From Siphonodentalium dalli (Eukaryota; Mollusca; Scaphopoda; Gadilida; Siphonodentaliidae): DNA of 64,000 nt. The notes beneath the pieces were generated by a model. That model ran no database searches. It had not been told where the DNA came from and saw only the letters and a program-made list of their open reading frames with translations. This document shows positions 54,261-64,000 of the stretch, one piece after another (positions within the stretch are counted from its first letter, which is position 1; the number at the start of each line of letters is the position of its first letter). A program made the translations under genes and the position numbers. Where the stretch lies: positions 122,896,754 to 122,960,753 of the forward strand of contig CP136061.1 in NCBI GenBank assembly GCA_032622095.1, in the 5' to 3' direction.

Positions 54261-56317
54261 AATATGCGATTTTTCAAAATATTTTGACAGAGTCTTCAAT
54301 GGTAATTTAAGGCATTTCCAGGTGAATTTCGGACCTTTTTTTGTTCATTTCCTGAGAGTTATATGTGCACGACAGTTTTTTGCTGTGCGTGCGATTATTT
54401 ATTTCATAACTTTGCCATTAAGCGCTTTATAATAAGAAATATCAGAAGAAATCAGTCAGAACTGTACCATAAACAAACCCTGTTTTTTGTTCACTCCAAT
54501 ATGTAAATAAAATGCATGGTCTCGCGAGATAAATAGCTCCCTGTCTACAATGAATCCGAATGTTTATTACCAAGGTGAAGGCTGCCTGCGAGAATAGAAA
54601 CAAGAAGCATGTGGTTTAATTGATAAGCAATTGATAATTATACTGATATCTGTTTGGTTATTAAAGCACAATTTTGTTTTGCGCATTCGCCTGCATATAT
54701 ACTAACATAATGCATTTTACAATTGACTGTAGTGATCATGATGTTATGATCTCTCAAAAGAGAGAGACATGCACTGGCATATTTGTTTGCACAACCATGG
54801 GTTTTAAAGTAATAGCATATTGGTGACTTGATATGCAAATTCCGATGAGCGCGATAATCAAGTCCTCTCTGATGTAATGAATGTCTGCTCTCTATTGGTC
54901 AAGACATTCATTCACAAAACCATTTGTGCCTTCAAACCAGTGCACAGCATCTACTGGAAATTTAAATCAATTGATATTATAATACCGTCATATTGATAAG
55001 CATTAAAGGAAGTGCCAAGTGTTTGTACATGTCCAACTTACTTGAATAAACATCTTCACCAAAAGCTCGTTGATAATGAACCAGTCTGGATTTCGAAATA
55101 ACCACTCGTATTCGAAATGTTGAAACCTACCGTATGCTGACAGCATAAGGATTTATAAACAGAACTAGAGTACAACGCTAAAAGTAAACAAATATGTACA
55201 CTGTCTTAAGTAATGTACATGTAAGTACAATATGCCATAGTTATGATAACAAATCAACCTGTTAGCCATAGTGACCGCAACTGATATAGCAAAGGGTTAC
55301 ATACACACATGTATTCTATTCTTTACCCTGTATGCATTGTGACTTTTGTATCAGTATTGACGTTTTTGTTAAAATATCTAAATTCATGTTATCTTGTATT
55401 TTGAAACCAGGCATGTCCCAAAAACTTTATGACTCTGGATAGCAGTATATATGATCTAATACTATCTTTGTGTCTATTTGGAAAACTATAATTAGCTTCA
55501 AAGAGATAGAGCCACAAATATTTGAAGACAAAAAGCATAATGTTCTTTGTGTTGGTTGATCAAGGGCAGCGCAAATAACACAATCCTTCAGAGCGCCCCT
55601 TATTCTGTGTTTCCACCAGCATAATATCTGGAAAGGTATTGTCAAGCCATTGCCGCCTGACATATCCCTGGATTAATTTCTTTAAATTTTAAACCCAGGA
55701 TGTGCTATTTCTTTTTGTATTTATGAAATGATGACTGAATAAGCCTTTGTATAGTTTAACACTCAGGTGAACACGTACATGTGGTCCTCTTTGATTTTTG
55801 GAAGTACTGTTGTCACAAATCGTGAGTGATACATGTAGACCTATTTTACCCGAATATAAAATCAGTGTATATACATGTATGTGATAGACCATGGTTTAGT
55901 CTTAAATAAATAGCATATGCTACAATACCTTATGTTATCCCTATTAAAATAATCATGCATAGTACCCGGTTTAAGTGGGAAGGGTACACAAGATTCATTT
56001 GGTCCAATTCAATTTTATAATATCAGTCTTAAATTGACTCCAGCCTCTGTCCTAAATCAAATCTCCACAGCCTAGGACTGTTGATAATTCCTAAGCTTAA
56101 AATTTACAATTGAAGCACACAAATTAAGTTTCCTCCCCGACTGGCATTTCTTGAGCATCAGGTGTCCCTTGGGAGGGTTTCCCTTCCGACATCAATAAGT
56201 TCATTGACATTTTGACATTTGCGCACTTCGAATTTAGATATTTAGAATGTCTAAATCAATTTGAAAGTGAGGAAACTTCTCCAAGGAAGCTTTCCACAAG
56301 GTCACTATTTTGTTTAG
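54261..56317. other. No recognisable feature
   Basis: Two kilobases without a repeat family or credible ORF. Confidence 0.4.
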
Positions 56318-56962
56318 TTTTATTAGATCAACTTGAAGAAGTCAAGCTTGAGCTATTGCCATGGGTTGTCAACTTGTCATCGTCCGTCAACAACTTCCTT
56401 TGGCTCGCCCTACAGGCCACATCCCTCATCAAATCATCACCAAACTTCATATGGATCTTAGGGTGACCTCTAGATGGGAGCAATCAATTTTTTCCAAAAT
56501 TTGTTCAAAAACATGTTGGCCGCCAGCAGCCATCTTGGATTTCAAATTTGAATCCATCGGCACACCCTGCAGCCCTCATTTATCAGAGAACTCTTTTGAT
56601 AATTTACAGGCATGTACGGGATCACCTCAAGTTGGGAGCTATCAAAATTTTCTGAATTTCATGAAAAACATATGATTCCAGCAGCCGGCCGTCTTGGATT
56701 TTACTCTTTGCATAACTAAATCCTTCGGTACACCCTCTAGAGACAAAATCCCTCACAAGATTGGAGCCATCAAAATTTTTCATTTTGTTAAAAAATATGG
56801 CTGCATGCTACAATTTTGGATTTTAATTTATAAATATCTCTTCATGTTCACATCTAGTATTACTTAGACATTTAACTTTCCGCATTCCTAATTGCTCTAT
56901 TGACTGTAACACACGAAATTACCCCACCTCCAAGTTGAGCTAGAGTGTCATTGATACTTTCA
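56318..56962 (+). repeat. Family M module repeat, copy 3, fullest
   Basis: Head GATCAACTTGAAGAAGTCAA then GCTTGAGCTATTGCCATGG. Units follow with CCACATCCCTCATC, CACCAAACTTCATATGG, GTGACCTCTAGATGGGAGC, GCCAGCAGCCATCTTGGATT and GGCACACCCTGCAGCCC. The tail is CACCTCCAAGTTGAGCTAGA and GTGTCATTGATACTTTCA. Confidence 0.65.
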
Positions 56963-58248
56963 TTTTATAAACAATTGGTTAGTATAATTTTTCCTCTAAA
57001 AGTTGTGTCGGTCAGTAGAAATAAAAATTGAAAAAATTGCATGTTGAAACATAAAAATTGTATTATATCATATAAATAATTTTAGGCTTCAGATGCATTG
57101 CTTGCTTTGTATCATGTAACATGCAGATACTGGTAGGCATTAGCAAATTATTAAAACTCAAATCAATTAGTCAATACAACCATAGAAACAGGAACCACTT
57201 TATGATCTATCTTGCTCCACTAGAATTTTTTTTTATAAATTCACTGAATAACAACTACAAATGAGAATTGATATGTTTTATTAAAGGAAAACGACTCAGG
57301 TCACCCTGTGCTGACCTATATCATAGTATACATGTATATACATGGAAACTTTATAATGTTATGAACACACAGCAAATGAAATAATATCAACATTCAATCT
57401 AATGGTGAAATAATTCCCACTTAATGTTAACCCGTACCCCAGAAGGGATGGTGGGGATTAAACCTGAGCATAGAGTGGCTATAAGCATTGCCAAACTTGA
57501 CCGAGTTAATTCGGGTATATTATTGTACACGAGGAGCACCCAATGAGTAGATCGCTGGGCTAACACTCACAATCCGTGACAATTATGACCAGACAGACAT
57601 TTACAAACCCTTAACCTGCCAATTCTCATTCTAGGTTGAACCTCAATAAATAAATTTACTGTCATTTGATCAATAAAAAAATTCTTTCTTATCAACCAAC
57701 ACATCCATGTTTTAGCCTGTATACTATAGTTTTATACACACCATGAAGGTGTTATAAATCAAAACCAAAACTGTTTCTGTAAACACTAGAATTCTGCTGA
57801 AATGAAATATAAAATAAGAAAAAAATTCCATCACATGAATTTCAAGGAAAAAAGTGAAATAAAAAAAACTGCATGGAGTATTATTAAAAAAAAATTCCAG
57901 AATCAAAATATTTTGTGTCGGTCGTGTCCGCTGACCAAGTTATTTTTTTTAAAGTTCTAAATGGGTGAAGTATTTATATATTTCCTGATTTTGAAGTTTA
58001 AAATAAAATAATTAAAAACGGGGTTAAAAGTCAACAGAAGCTGTTGATCGTATTAAAGCTTGATATTTATTAATCGAGTTATACTTCCCAGATTAAATGT
58101 TTTGCTGAGCTTCATGTGTCTGGCTGGAAATTTACAATTCAATAAAGCATGGCTTCCCATCATATTTATGAAACTACTTTTAAGTTTGTTCTGAGGTGAC
58201 AATTTTCCCCATTGCAGAAATATTCTCATTCTCACAGTTGGAACATTT
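56963..58248. other. No recognisable feature
   Basis: AT-rich, with runs of A and T. Nothing supported. Confidence 0.4.
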
Positions 58249-58511
58249 TTAACCCTTTTCATGACTGGAGCTTTCTGAAATTTTCATATTACCTGTGCCA
58301 ATACATTCTCTTATATATGCAAGTCTCCCATTGGCACCCTCGCATATAAAAGAGAATACATTGGCCCAACAACATTTACCTTTTCCTTGCAAGCCAGTGC
58401 ATTCTCTTATATATGTGAGGCTCCCTATGGGAGACTCGCATATATAAGAGAATGCACTGGCACAGGATATTTAATGCTGCACCAGTGCAGGTCCTGTCTT
58501 GGAAGGGTCAA
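58249..58511. mobile_element. Family C element, copy 5, complete
   Basis: Left end TTAACCCTTTTCATGACTGG. Two clear internal hairpins: ATACATTCTCTTATATATGC / GCATATAAAAGAGAATACAT's kind at 58305-58365, and GTGCATTCTCTTATATATG with its reverse at 58400-58460 around GAGGCTCCCTATGGGAGACTC's centre. The right end GGAAGGGTCAA has TTAA changed to TCAA. Confidence 0.78.
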
Positions 58512-58541
58512 GGACTTGTGAATAGAATGTCTTTTTTACTA

Positions 58542-58620
58542 TTAACCCATTCTACTCTAAATACTCATGGACGAGTAGTTCACTTATGAAATGTTCAGAT
58601 AATAAGTTCAACAAATGACA
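58542..58620. repeat. Family H left part
   Basis: TTAACCCATTCTACTCTAAATA, listed as TTAACCCATTCTACTC, then ATACTCATGGACGAGTAGTT and GAAATGTTCAGATAATAAG. H resumes at 58955 after about 335 unrelated bases. Confidence 0.55.
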
Positions 58621-58954
58621 TCTTTTGCATAATGAACTATTACAGATAAGAATCACGAATAGGGTACTATGTCACTAGAATTTGTGCTCTTTCTATCAGT
58701 TGCTGTTGTGCCATATCCATAGTTATGATTACTGTCTCAAGAAGCCATTGGCATGGACACGCGGTTGCTGCGTCCAATCATCGAGCCTATTCCACTGATT
58801 ATGACCTAATTACAGCACAAAGTAAATACTAATCACAGTAAACATAATCATATCACCTTACTGCGAGTAGCAAAAAGTTTGAACGGCAATATTTTCTCAC
58901 AAACAGTTTCGTAGTCAATTTTTATCTGTCGTCGTTTCATTGTACGAAAGGTGT
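58621..58954. other. Unassigned segment splitting an H copy
   Basis: Sequence with no family match lies between the two H parts. I see no termini or target duplication that would define it as one insertion. Confidence 0.35.
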
Positions 58955-59085
58955 CAATTATCTGAACATTTCCCACCAATGAATAGGAATCCTTCTGCAC
59001 TTGTATCATTTTGTCAATGTATCATCTGCTCATTTTACCTGAACATCCCTCAAAATGAATAATAGACTGTTCCAATGTATACCTG
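58955..59085. repeat. Family H right part
   Basis: TTATCTGAACATTTCCCACC, AATGAATAGGAATCCTTCTG, CACTTGTATCATTTTGTC, CATCTGCTCATTTTACCTGA and AATAATAGACTGTTCCAATG: reverse order of the H interior. Confidence 0.6.
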
Positions 59086-59165
59086 TGTACGACATCTCCC
59101 CCTATGCATTACCCCACCCCCTAATAACCTGGTTTTACCTATTTTTATCCCCCCTCCCCGATCAT

Positions 59166-59181
59166 CCCCCCCCCCCCCCCC
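59166..59181. repeat. 16-base C run
   Basis: Uninterrupted C run after several shorter ones (59100-59160). Confidence 0.9.
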
Positions 59182-59246
59182 AACTGAATTTTTCTTACCT
59201 TGACAGTTGTGGCCAGTTCGTCTCCTTTTATTACCGGTATTTAATA

Positions 59247-59469
59247 ATAGCTGATGTACCCGACTTTGTCTGGGCGGTCCAGAAACATGCCTATATGAGC
59301 GAGGTCAAGGTCAAGGACATGGTCGCACATGAAATTTGACCTGCCATTGTTGTTCCCCGTATCAAAGTAGGCCTACATACCAAATTTGAGTCAGATCGGT
59401 CGAGCAGTTTTCCAGTCTATAACACACACACACAAACAGACAGACAGAAGTTCCAAAATATATAGTCGA
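59247..59469 (-). mobile_element. Family D Helitron-like element D5, short, decayed 3' end
   Basis: Minus-strand orientation. The 5' end is TCGACTATATATTTTGGAAC preceded by A. The 3' hairpin is CCCAGACAAAGTCGGG, and the terminus reads CTAT where CTAG is expected. The interior has GACAGACAGACAGA-type repeats, TTTTCCAGTCTATAAC's region and one TCAAGGTCA. Confidence 0.5.
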
Positions 59470-60324
59470 TGAATATGTGACTCAGAAAAACTATCACTGT
59501 TTATCTCTCCCCACCCCAATGCCTGAATTTTTCTTACCTTCACATGTAGTGGCCAATTTGTCTCATTTTATCATTCATTGTCAGTAATGATAGTTACTCT
59601 GTGGGGTGTGGGGGGTGTTTACGATAAACTGTTACTCCAGTATTATTATATATACTGAATAGGAGAATCCATTCAGTACAGAGGGTTGAAATCACCAGAC
59701 GCTGTTTAAGGTTTCCGCACTTTCTTCATACAACAAACAGAAGACTAGAATTAAAGGTTTATTTATAAGTGAACCAACTTTTTACTGAGCTTCACATGTC
59801 TGGCTGGCGATTTGCATTTCGATAATGACGCGTTCACTTTTCAACAGAGTCTGTTCATCAGAATGAAAAAACGTAAACTAAGCACTTGTCTTACTTCCCT
59901 CGTATTGGTGAAATTACATTAGTGCGACCGCATATAGGGGAAATCACTGGTGGAGCACCTACTGTGCATTCTCACGGCAACACCGCAGGCATATCGTAGC
60001 GATCAAGCAATGTTTAATGTTTACCAGGAAAATTGTGGCGTGTCCTTGCAATACGCGTAAACAACAAATTCAACCCATTGGGATTCTTCAAAGGGGACAC
60101 TTTTAAATGAGTTGAGGCAGCTAGGAAAGGGAGTGTTTATATAATGTGTCTGTCTGCTGCTATGCCAACACAGAAGAGGGCCACGGTTCCGGTCACCACA
60201 ATTGCTGACATTGCACACAAGCGGTGGAGAAATTGACGGGTACAAAATAAAAAATATAATTTATTGTCCCAAGTTTAAATAAAAAATAGGCTAGTGTTTA
60301 GTTTAGAAACTTGAGATACATATC
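59470..60324. other. No recognisable feature
   Basis: Nothing supported beyond a short TA tract at 59644-59653. Confidence 0.4.
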
Positions 60325-60337
60325 ATATATATATATA

Positions 60338-60497
60338 TCTACTATATATTTTGGGACTTCTGTCTGTTTGTTTGTTTCAAATAGTGACCCCGACCTGACC
60401 TTGACCTTCAAAATGGTCAATTCAAGGTCAAATCGTGCCTTTCGACGGATGAAAGCAGAGGGGAAACAGCTCGGACGAAGTCTTGTCACCCTGCTAG
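60338..60497 (+). mobile_element. Family D Helitron-like element D3, minimal form
   Basis: A 160-bp element, TCTACTATATATTTTGGGAC to CTAG (60494-60497), preceded by A and followed by T inside TA tracts (60325-60337, 60498-60519). It contains GTTTGTTTGTTT, one TGACCTTGACC and one TCAAGGTCA, and the CGGACGAAGTC hairpin region 13 bases before the end. Confidence 0.7.
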
Positions 60498-60827
60498 TGT
60501 ATATATATATATATATATATCCCCATCTGTGATTTAAAATTGCAGCATCTGCGGTGGCATTTAAGGTGCTGAAGTGGCCAATTGAATCCACAACCTCACT
60601 CAATACATTCCTACTTGACCTTTATAAAGGTATTTATTCCACACCCATTGACGTGAGTCACGTGTATTCAATGGAATCCCAGCGATTGAATACATATTAG
60701 TGTATATGTAACCTCTAGTGGAATACAAGCCGGAACTATTCTTGTTTATGTTGTCGCCAAGAAAGATGACGTACATTTAATACGTTGATTATCCGCTTCT
60801 GGTGATCCCTCCATAATTACTGGCTAT

Positions 60828-61028
60828 TTGTCAGACTTAAATCACAATAAAGGTAGCTACAGTAACAATGAAGGTGACGTCACATTCATGGATTCAACTT
60901 ATCTGACTGAACGGTGTAGAATAAATACAGAACACAACTTGCATCATAATCTCGAATCTTTTATCGAACTCGTTGCAGACGGCGCAAAGTTATATATATC
61001 CTTGCGCAATCCGCAACTCATTCAATAG
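60828..61028 (+). CDS. Unidentified 66-residue ORF
   Basis: Coding-like composition (NNEGDVTFMDSTYLTERCRI, LHHNLESFIELVADGAKLYI) but no ATG at the 5' end of the open frame and no recognised domain. The DVT residues are encoded by a TGACGTCA as in the 24.5 and 30.4 kb ORFs; without further similarity this may be coincidence. Confidence 0.15.
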   Translation: MSDLNHNKGSYSNNEGDVTFMDSTYLTERCRINTEHNLHHNLESFIELVADGAKLYISLRNPQLIQ

Positions 61029-61230
61029 AAGAGTCTCGATTAAGATGTGCATTGTGTTCTGTCTATATACACGTATGTAGCCATAGAAAGAGACAAGCCT
61101 AAGAGTTGTCCCTAAGAGTTTAATCTGTAAATACACCCTCCATGTATATAATCCATGTACATGCAATCATTATGTGATACATAAATTATATAGTCGTGCA
61201 TTATACAAAAGACCGCAAACCATAGCATCT

Positions 61231-61329
61231 ATTTTCATGACTGGAGCTTCCTGAAATTTGACATATATAAGAGAATACATTGGCCTAACAATATTTGCCT
61301 TGACCAAGTAAGCCAGTGCATTTTCTTTA

Positions 61330-61368
<39 letters not shown>

Positions 61369-62089
61369 ATATATATATACTAGCAGGTGGACCTGACTTC
61401 GTCCGGGCTGTTTCCCCTCTGCTTTTCTGCGAATTGCGCGATTTGACCTTGAATTGTCCATTTTGAAGGTCAAGGTCAGGTGGGGTCACGATTTGACCCG
61501 TCCAAAACACTGCCCGGACAAAAGTACCCGACAAAAGTACCCGTCGAAATCCATCCGGTTTTACCCGATTTGACCTCGAATTGATCATTTTGAAGGTCAA
61601 GGCCAGGTCGGGGTCATGATTTGACCCGTCGAATACAGTCAGTGGACAAAAGTAACCCTATTTATCAAATTTCGTCGAAATCCCATAACAATTCGTGATT
61701 TGACCTTGAATTGACCCGATATCAAGGTCACGTCGCACGGGCAAACGAATAGGCTTACGACACTCCCCAGACACTAATTGTCATCGAAATCCCGTGATAC
61801 TCAGACGTTCGACCTTGAAATGACCCGATGTCAAGGTCACATTGCACAGGGCAAATTAACAGGCCCATGCCACTCCACAGACGAAAGTACCCCCACATAC
61901 CAAGTTTCATCGAAATCGGTTCGGTCGTTTTCGAGTCCATCGCGAACAGACAGACACACACACACACAGATCTTCCAAAATATATAATAGATGTGAGGCT
62001 CCCTATGGGAGACTTGCATATATAAGAGAACTCACAGGGACAGGATTTTTAATGTTGCACCCACGTGTCTCCCATCATGAAAGGGTTAA
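61231..62089. mobile_element. Family C element, copy 6, split by a Helitron-like insertion
   Basis: Left part 61231-61379 (TTTTCATGACTGGAGCTTCC, AAGAGAATACATTGGCC, AAGCCAGTGCATTTTCTTTA) and right part 61992-62089 (TGTGAGGCTCCCTATGGGAG to CATCATGAAAGGGTTAA) are neighbours in other C copies. The break lies in the TATATATG of the second hairpin. Confidence 0.78.
61380..61991 (-). mobile_element. Family D Helitron-like element D4, complete
   Basis: Minus-strand orientation: 5' TCTATTATATATTTTGGAAG at 61991, 3' CTAG at 61380-61383. On the plus strand it lies exactly between A61379 and T61992, without target duplication. The hairpin region is CCCGGACGAAGTCAGG. The interior has GTGTGTGTGTGTGTCTGTC, several GATGAAA(C)TTGG units, and at least five TCAAGGTCA/TGACCTTGA motifs. 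No Rep/helicase ORF. Confidence 0.78.
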
Positions 62090-62550
62090 GGAGGTGACAG
62101 GGAGACAGTTTAGCCTGACTATATGTCACCCCCTGAAATATACAATATAATGTAACTAAAATTTCATATGTACCAATGATGTATGTGTATGTGACCCCTC
62201 ATACTAGTACCATGTCATACAAGTCACACATACTGACCCATATATCGAGACCAACACTGGACACCGGCGAAAAACAGAATATAACTGGATGTTCCTACTA
62301 AGGACATTATATACAGAGGGCACGAACAGGTCAGACACCTAATGGTGAATAATATTAATCTCTGATTTATTGTACAGTTCATACCAGAAGATAACCTGAA
62401 ATTATTTCAAATTCATGTTCAACCTTGTCTGCGCTCATGCCACAACACCCCCCCCCCCCCCAAACCCCCCGCAACCTGTCGGCCACATGGTCTTTCTTGG
62501 AAAGCTAAGTTTGTATGTATTTGCCTTTGTACCCTGACCCCTGATATTTT
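62090..62550. other. No gene; 14-base C run
   Basis: C run at 62448-62461 followed by AAACCCCCC. Nothing else supported. Confidence 0.4.
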
Positions 62551-62862
62551 TGCACTGGCACAGAATCTTTAATGCTGCACCAGCACAGCTCCCATCTGTG
62601 CCAGCGCATTCTCTTATATATGTTTATATATGCTTTCTAAATTTTGTGAAAACCCTGTGCCAATGCATTCTCTTATAAATGCAAGTTATAAGTTTCAAAT
62701 ATAATAGAATGCACTGGCTTACATTAGGTATTAAGGTAAATATTGTTAGGCCAATGTATTCTCTTATAATTGCATGGCTCCCTATGGTAGACTCGCATAT
62801 ATAAGAGAATGCATTGGCACAGGATTTTCACAAAATTTCAGGAAGCTCCAGTCATGGGTAAA
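62551..62862. mobile_element. Family C element, copy 7, rearranged
   Basis: The internal hairpins are present with an extra partial one (62598-62650), and the outer ends are displaced: a right-end phrase (ATCTTTAATGCTGCACCAGC) lies at the left. It finishes TTTCAGGAAGCTCCAGTCATG without GGGTTAA. Confidence 0.6.
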
Positions 62863-63332
62863 GAATCTACACAAGTGCTTCCACTTTTGATGTCTTGTTC
62901 AGTTGGTGTCAGTTCATCAGACATAAATTGATGAGCCTCTACAACGCCAATCTACGAAACAAAACGAAGCTTTCACCAATCTTGAGTTTAGCAGCGAAAG
63001 TTTTTTTGGTACTTGACCCATTACTTGAGTTCATCATTTACGCATATTATTACCAACAACATAGAGAGGGGCAGGAGATTAGCGGTTCAAACTTAATTCA
63101 CCTTGCCAAGCGCACCTTAAAACTATCATGAAAGCCTACGGTGAGATGTAATTATTGCTCTTCCTCAGGTAGTTAATATAGTCTGCTTAACATAGTCAGA
63201 ATGTCTGGATTGCCTGGGAGTGTGTGTATTAAAGGTTTGGAGAAGAATTTTAGCAGTTTTGTACTATTAAAGCCTACTGTGAAGAAAATGTTTGGATGTT
63301 TAGTAATTTAGGTACTTGCCCCTATGAAGGTA
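62863..63332. other. No recognisable feature
   Basis: The 78-residue ORF at 62895-63131 has no motif. Nothing else supported. Confidence 0.4.
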
Positions 63333-63384
63333 CAGTAATGCTCTAAGTAATCCACTCCTTAACCACAGCAGAATTATGGGTAAA
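63333..63384. mobile_element. Family A left-arm fragment, copy 15
   Basis: CAGTAATGCTCTAAGTAATC to CAGCAGAATTATGGGTAA after TA. The rest of the left arm and the whole right arm are absent. Confidence 0.75.
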
Positions 63385-63542
63385 ATTGACCCCACCCACA
63401 ATAATACTTAACACATTGACTGCCGACTTCAATTACATGCAAAAAGTAGGAGATGACTCATAGTCGGAAGTCAACATGTTAATAAGTTTTTATTGGGGAT
63501 GAGGTCAATTTTTGTTCTGGGGACGTGTGGGAAATAATGGTT

Positions 63543-64000
63543 TTTGTGTCTGTCTGTCTGAGTATCTTAGCTATGGGCTGTAGGATCTAATTAAAAATGA
63601 AATTTGGTATGGATGTTCATTGTAACAAGGGCCGGTTTCAAAAAAAAGTTGGTGATGATTGCATTTTCCCCTTTTAGAGTTATCCTCCTTTGTTACACCC
63701 CCACAAACAATACTGAATTACATGCATCAGTTGTCTGTATGTCCATCTATCTAGCCATCTATACGTCTAAGCAATTATCGCAGCCATAAGTTACCCGATC
63801 TCACTAAAATTTGGTAAGTATGTTGGCTATCAGGAGGGCTTTAATAGAATTGTCCAAAGATGTTGCTCGAATTCTCAGTTCTAGAGTTTTCTTTGTTCAT
63901 CTGGAAATGTTGATTTTTCGTCCGTCCAACCTGATATCTCAGCCATGAGTTATCAAACCTTGTTTAAATTTGGTAGGGATATTGTCCATCAGGAGGGCTT
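63543..64000 (+). repeat. Family G module repeat, copy 3, runs off the window
   Basis: Three units about 190 bp apart (lead-ins near 63548, 63735, 63918). Cores are AATGAAATTTGGTATGGATG, AAAATTTGGTAAGTATG and AAATTTGGTAGGGATATTG, with ATCAGGAGGGCTT after the second and third. It is still open at 64000. Confidence 0.65.

Noticed and set aside
60298-60603. 101-residue minus-strand ORF
   Set aside because: It is formed by TA microsatellites and the short D3 element.
1091-63384. Family A copies as a CRISPR-like array
   Set aside because: Spacing is irregular over the whole window, each unit is a palindromic transposon with TA flanks, and the DNA is clearly eukaryotic.

Overview
This is a stretch of animal nuclear DNA, AT-rich by eye, with no supportable intact host gene, no rRNA or tRNA, and no prokaryotic gene organisation. 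Short ORFs, dense families of small DNA transposons, Helitron-like ends, microsatellites, homopolymer G/C runs and one decayed non-LTR retrotransposon point to a marine invertebrate. A mollusc, perhaps a bivalve, is my guess from the style of the repeats; it is not proven by any gene here.

The window is best read as layers of mobile DNA. The letters below are my own family names. Family A: about 200-bp near-perfect palindromes with CAGTAATGCCC ends next to TA (Tc1/mariner-like), 15 copies. Family B: about 420-450 bp with CAAGCCTGCAAATA ends and 8-bp target duplications (hAT-like), 6 copies. Families C and H: ends reading TTAACCCTTTC (piggyBac-like TTAA insertion). Family D: Helitron-like elements starting TC, ending CTAG, inserted between A and T, carrying many TCAAGGTCA motifs. 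Families E, F, G, M and P: head-to-tail module repeats that share a core like ATGAAATTTGGTATG. In addition there are a 4.7-kb hAT-type composite (6400-11108), a 2.1-kb inverted-repeat element (47431-49550), and several hairpins and minisatellites.

Layout: 1-6.3 kb, A, B, C, J and K repeats. 6.4-11.1 kb, the hAT composite with E modules and a head-to-tail run of three Helitron-like elements nested inside. 11-23 kb, sparse sequence with A, C, H, M and L repeats. 23.4-24.4 kb, a reverse-transcriptase relic split by a 465-bp insertion. 24.5-32 kb, low-content DNA with a few unidentified coding-like stretches. 32-34.5 kb, hairpin and tandem repeats. 34.7-44.2 kb, module repeats and a near-identical tandem duplication of about 4.5 kb. 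44-53.4 kb, A, B, C, G and H copies, the 2.1-kb element, a 540-bp minisatellite and a GA tract. 53.4-64 kb, M, C, H, D and G copies, including a Helitron-like element cleanly inserted in a C element.

No set of genes here works together as a pathway. The main biology is transposon nesting, rolling-circle-type arrays, palindrome remodelling and a recent segmental duplication. All family assignments rest on termini and target-site patterns read by eye, without database comparison.
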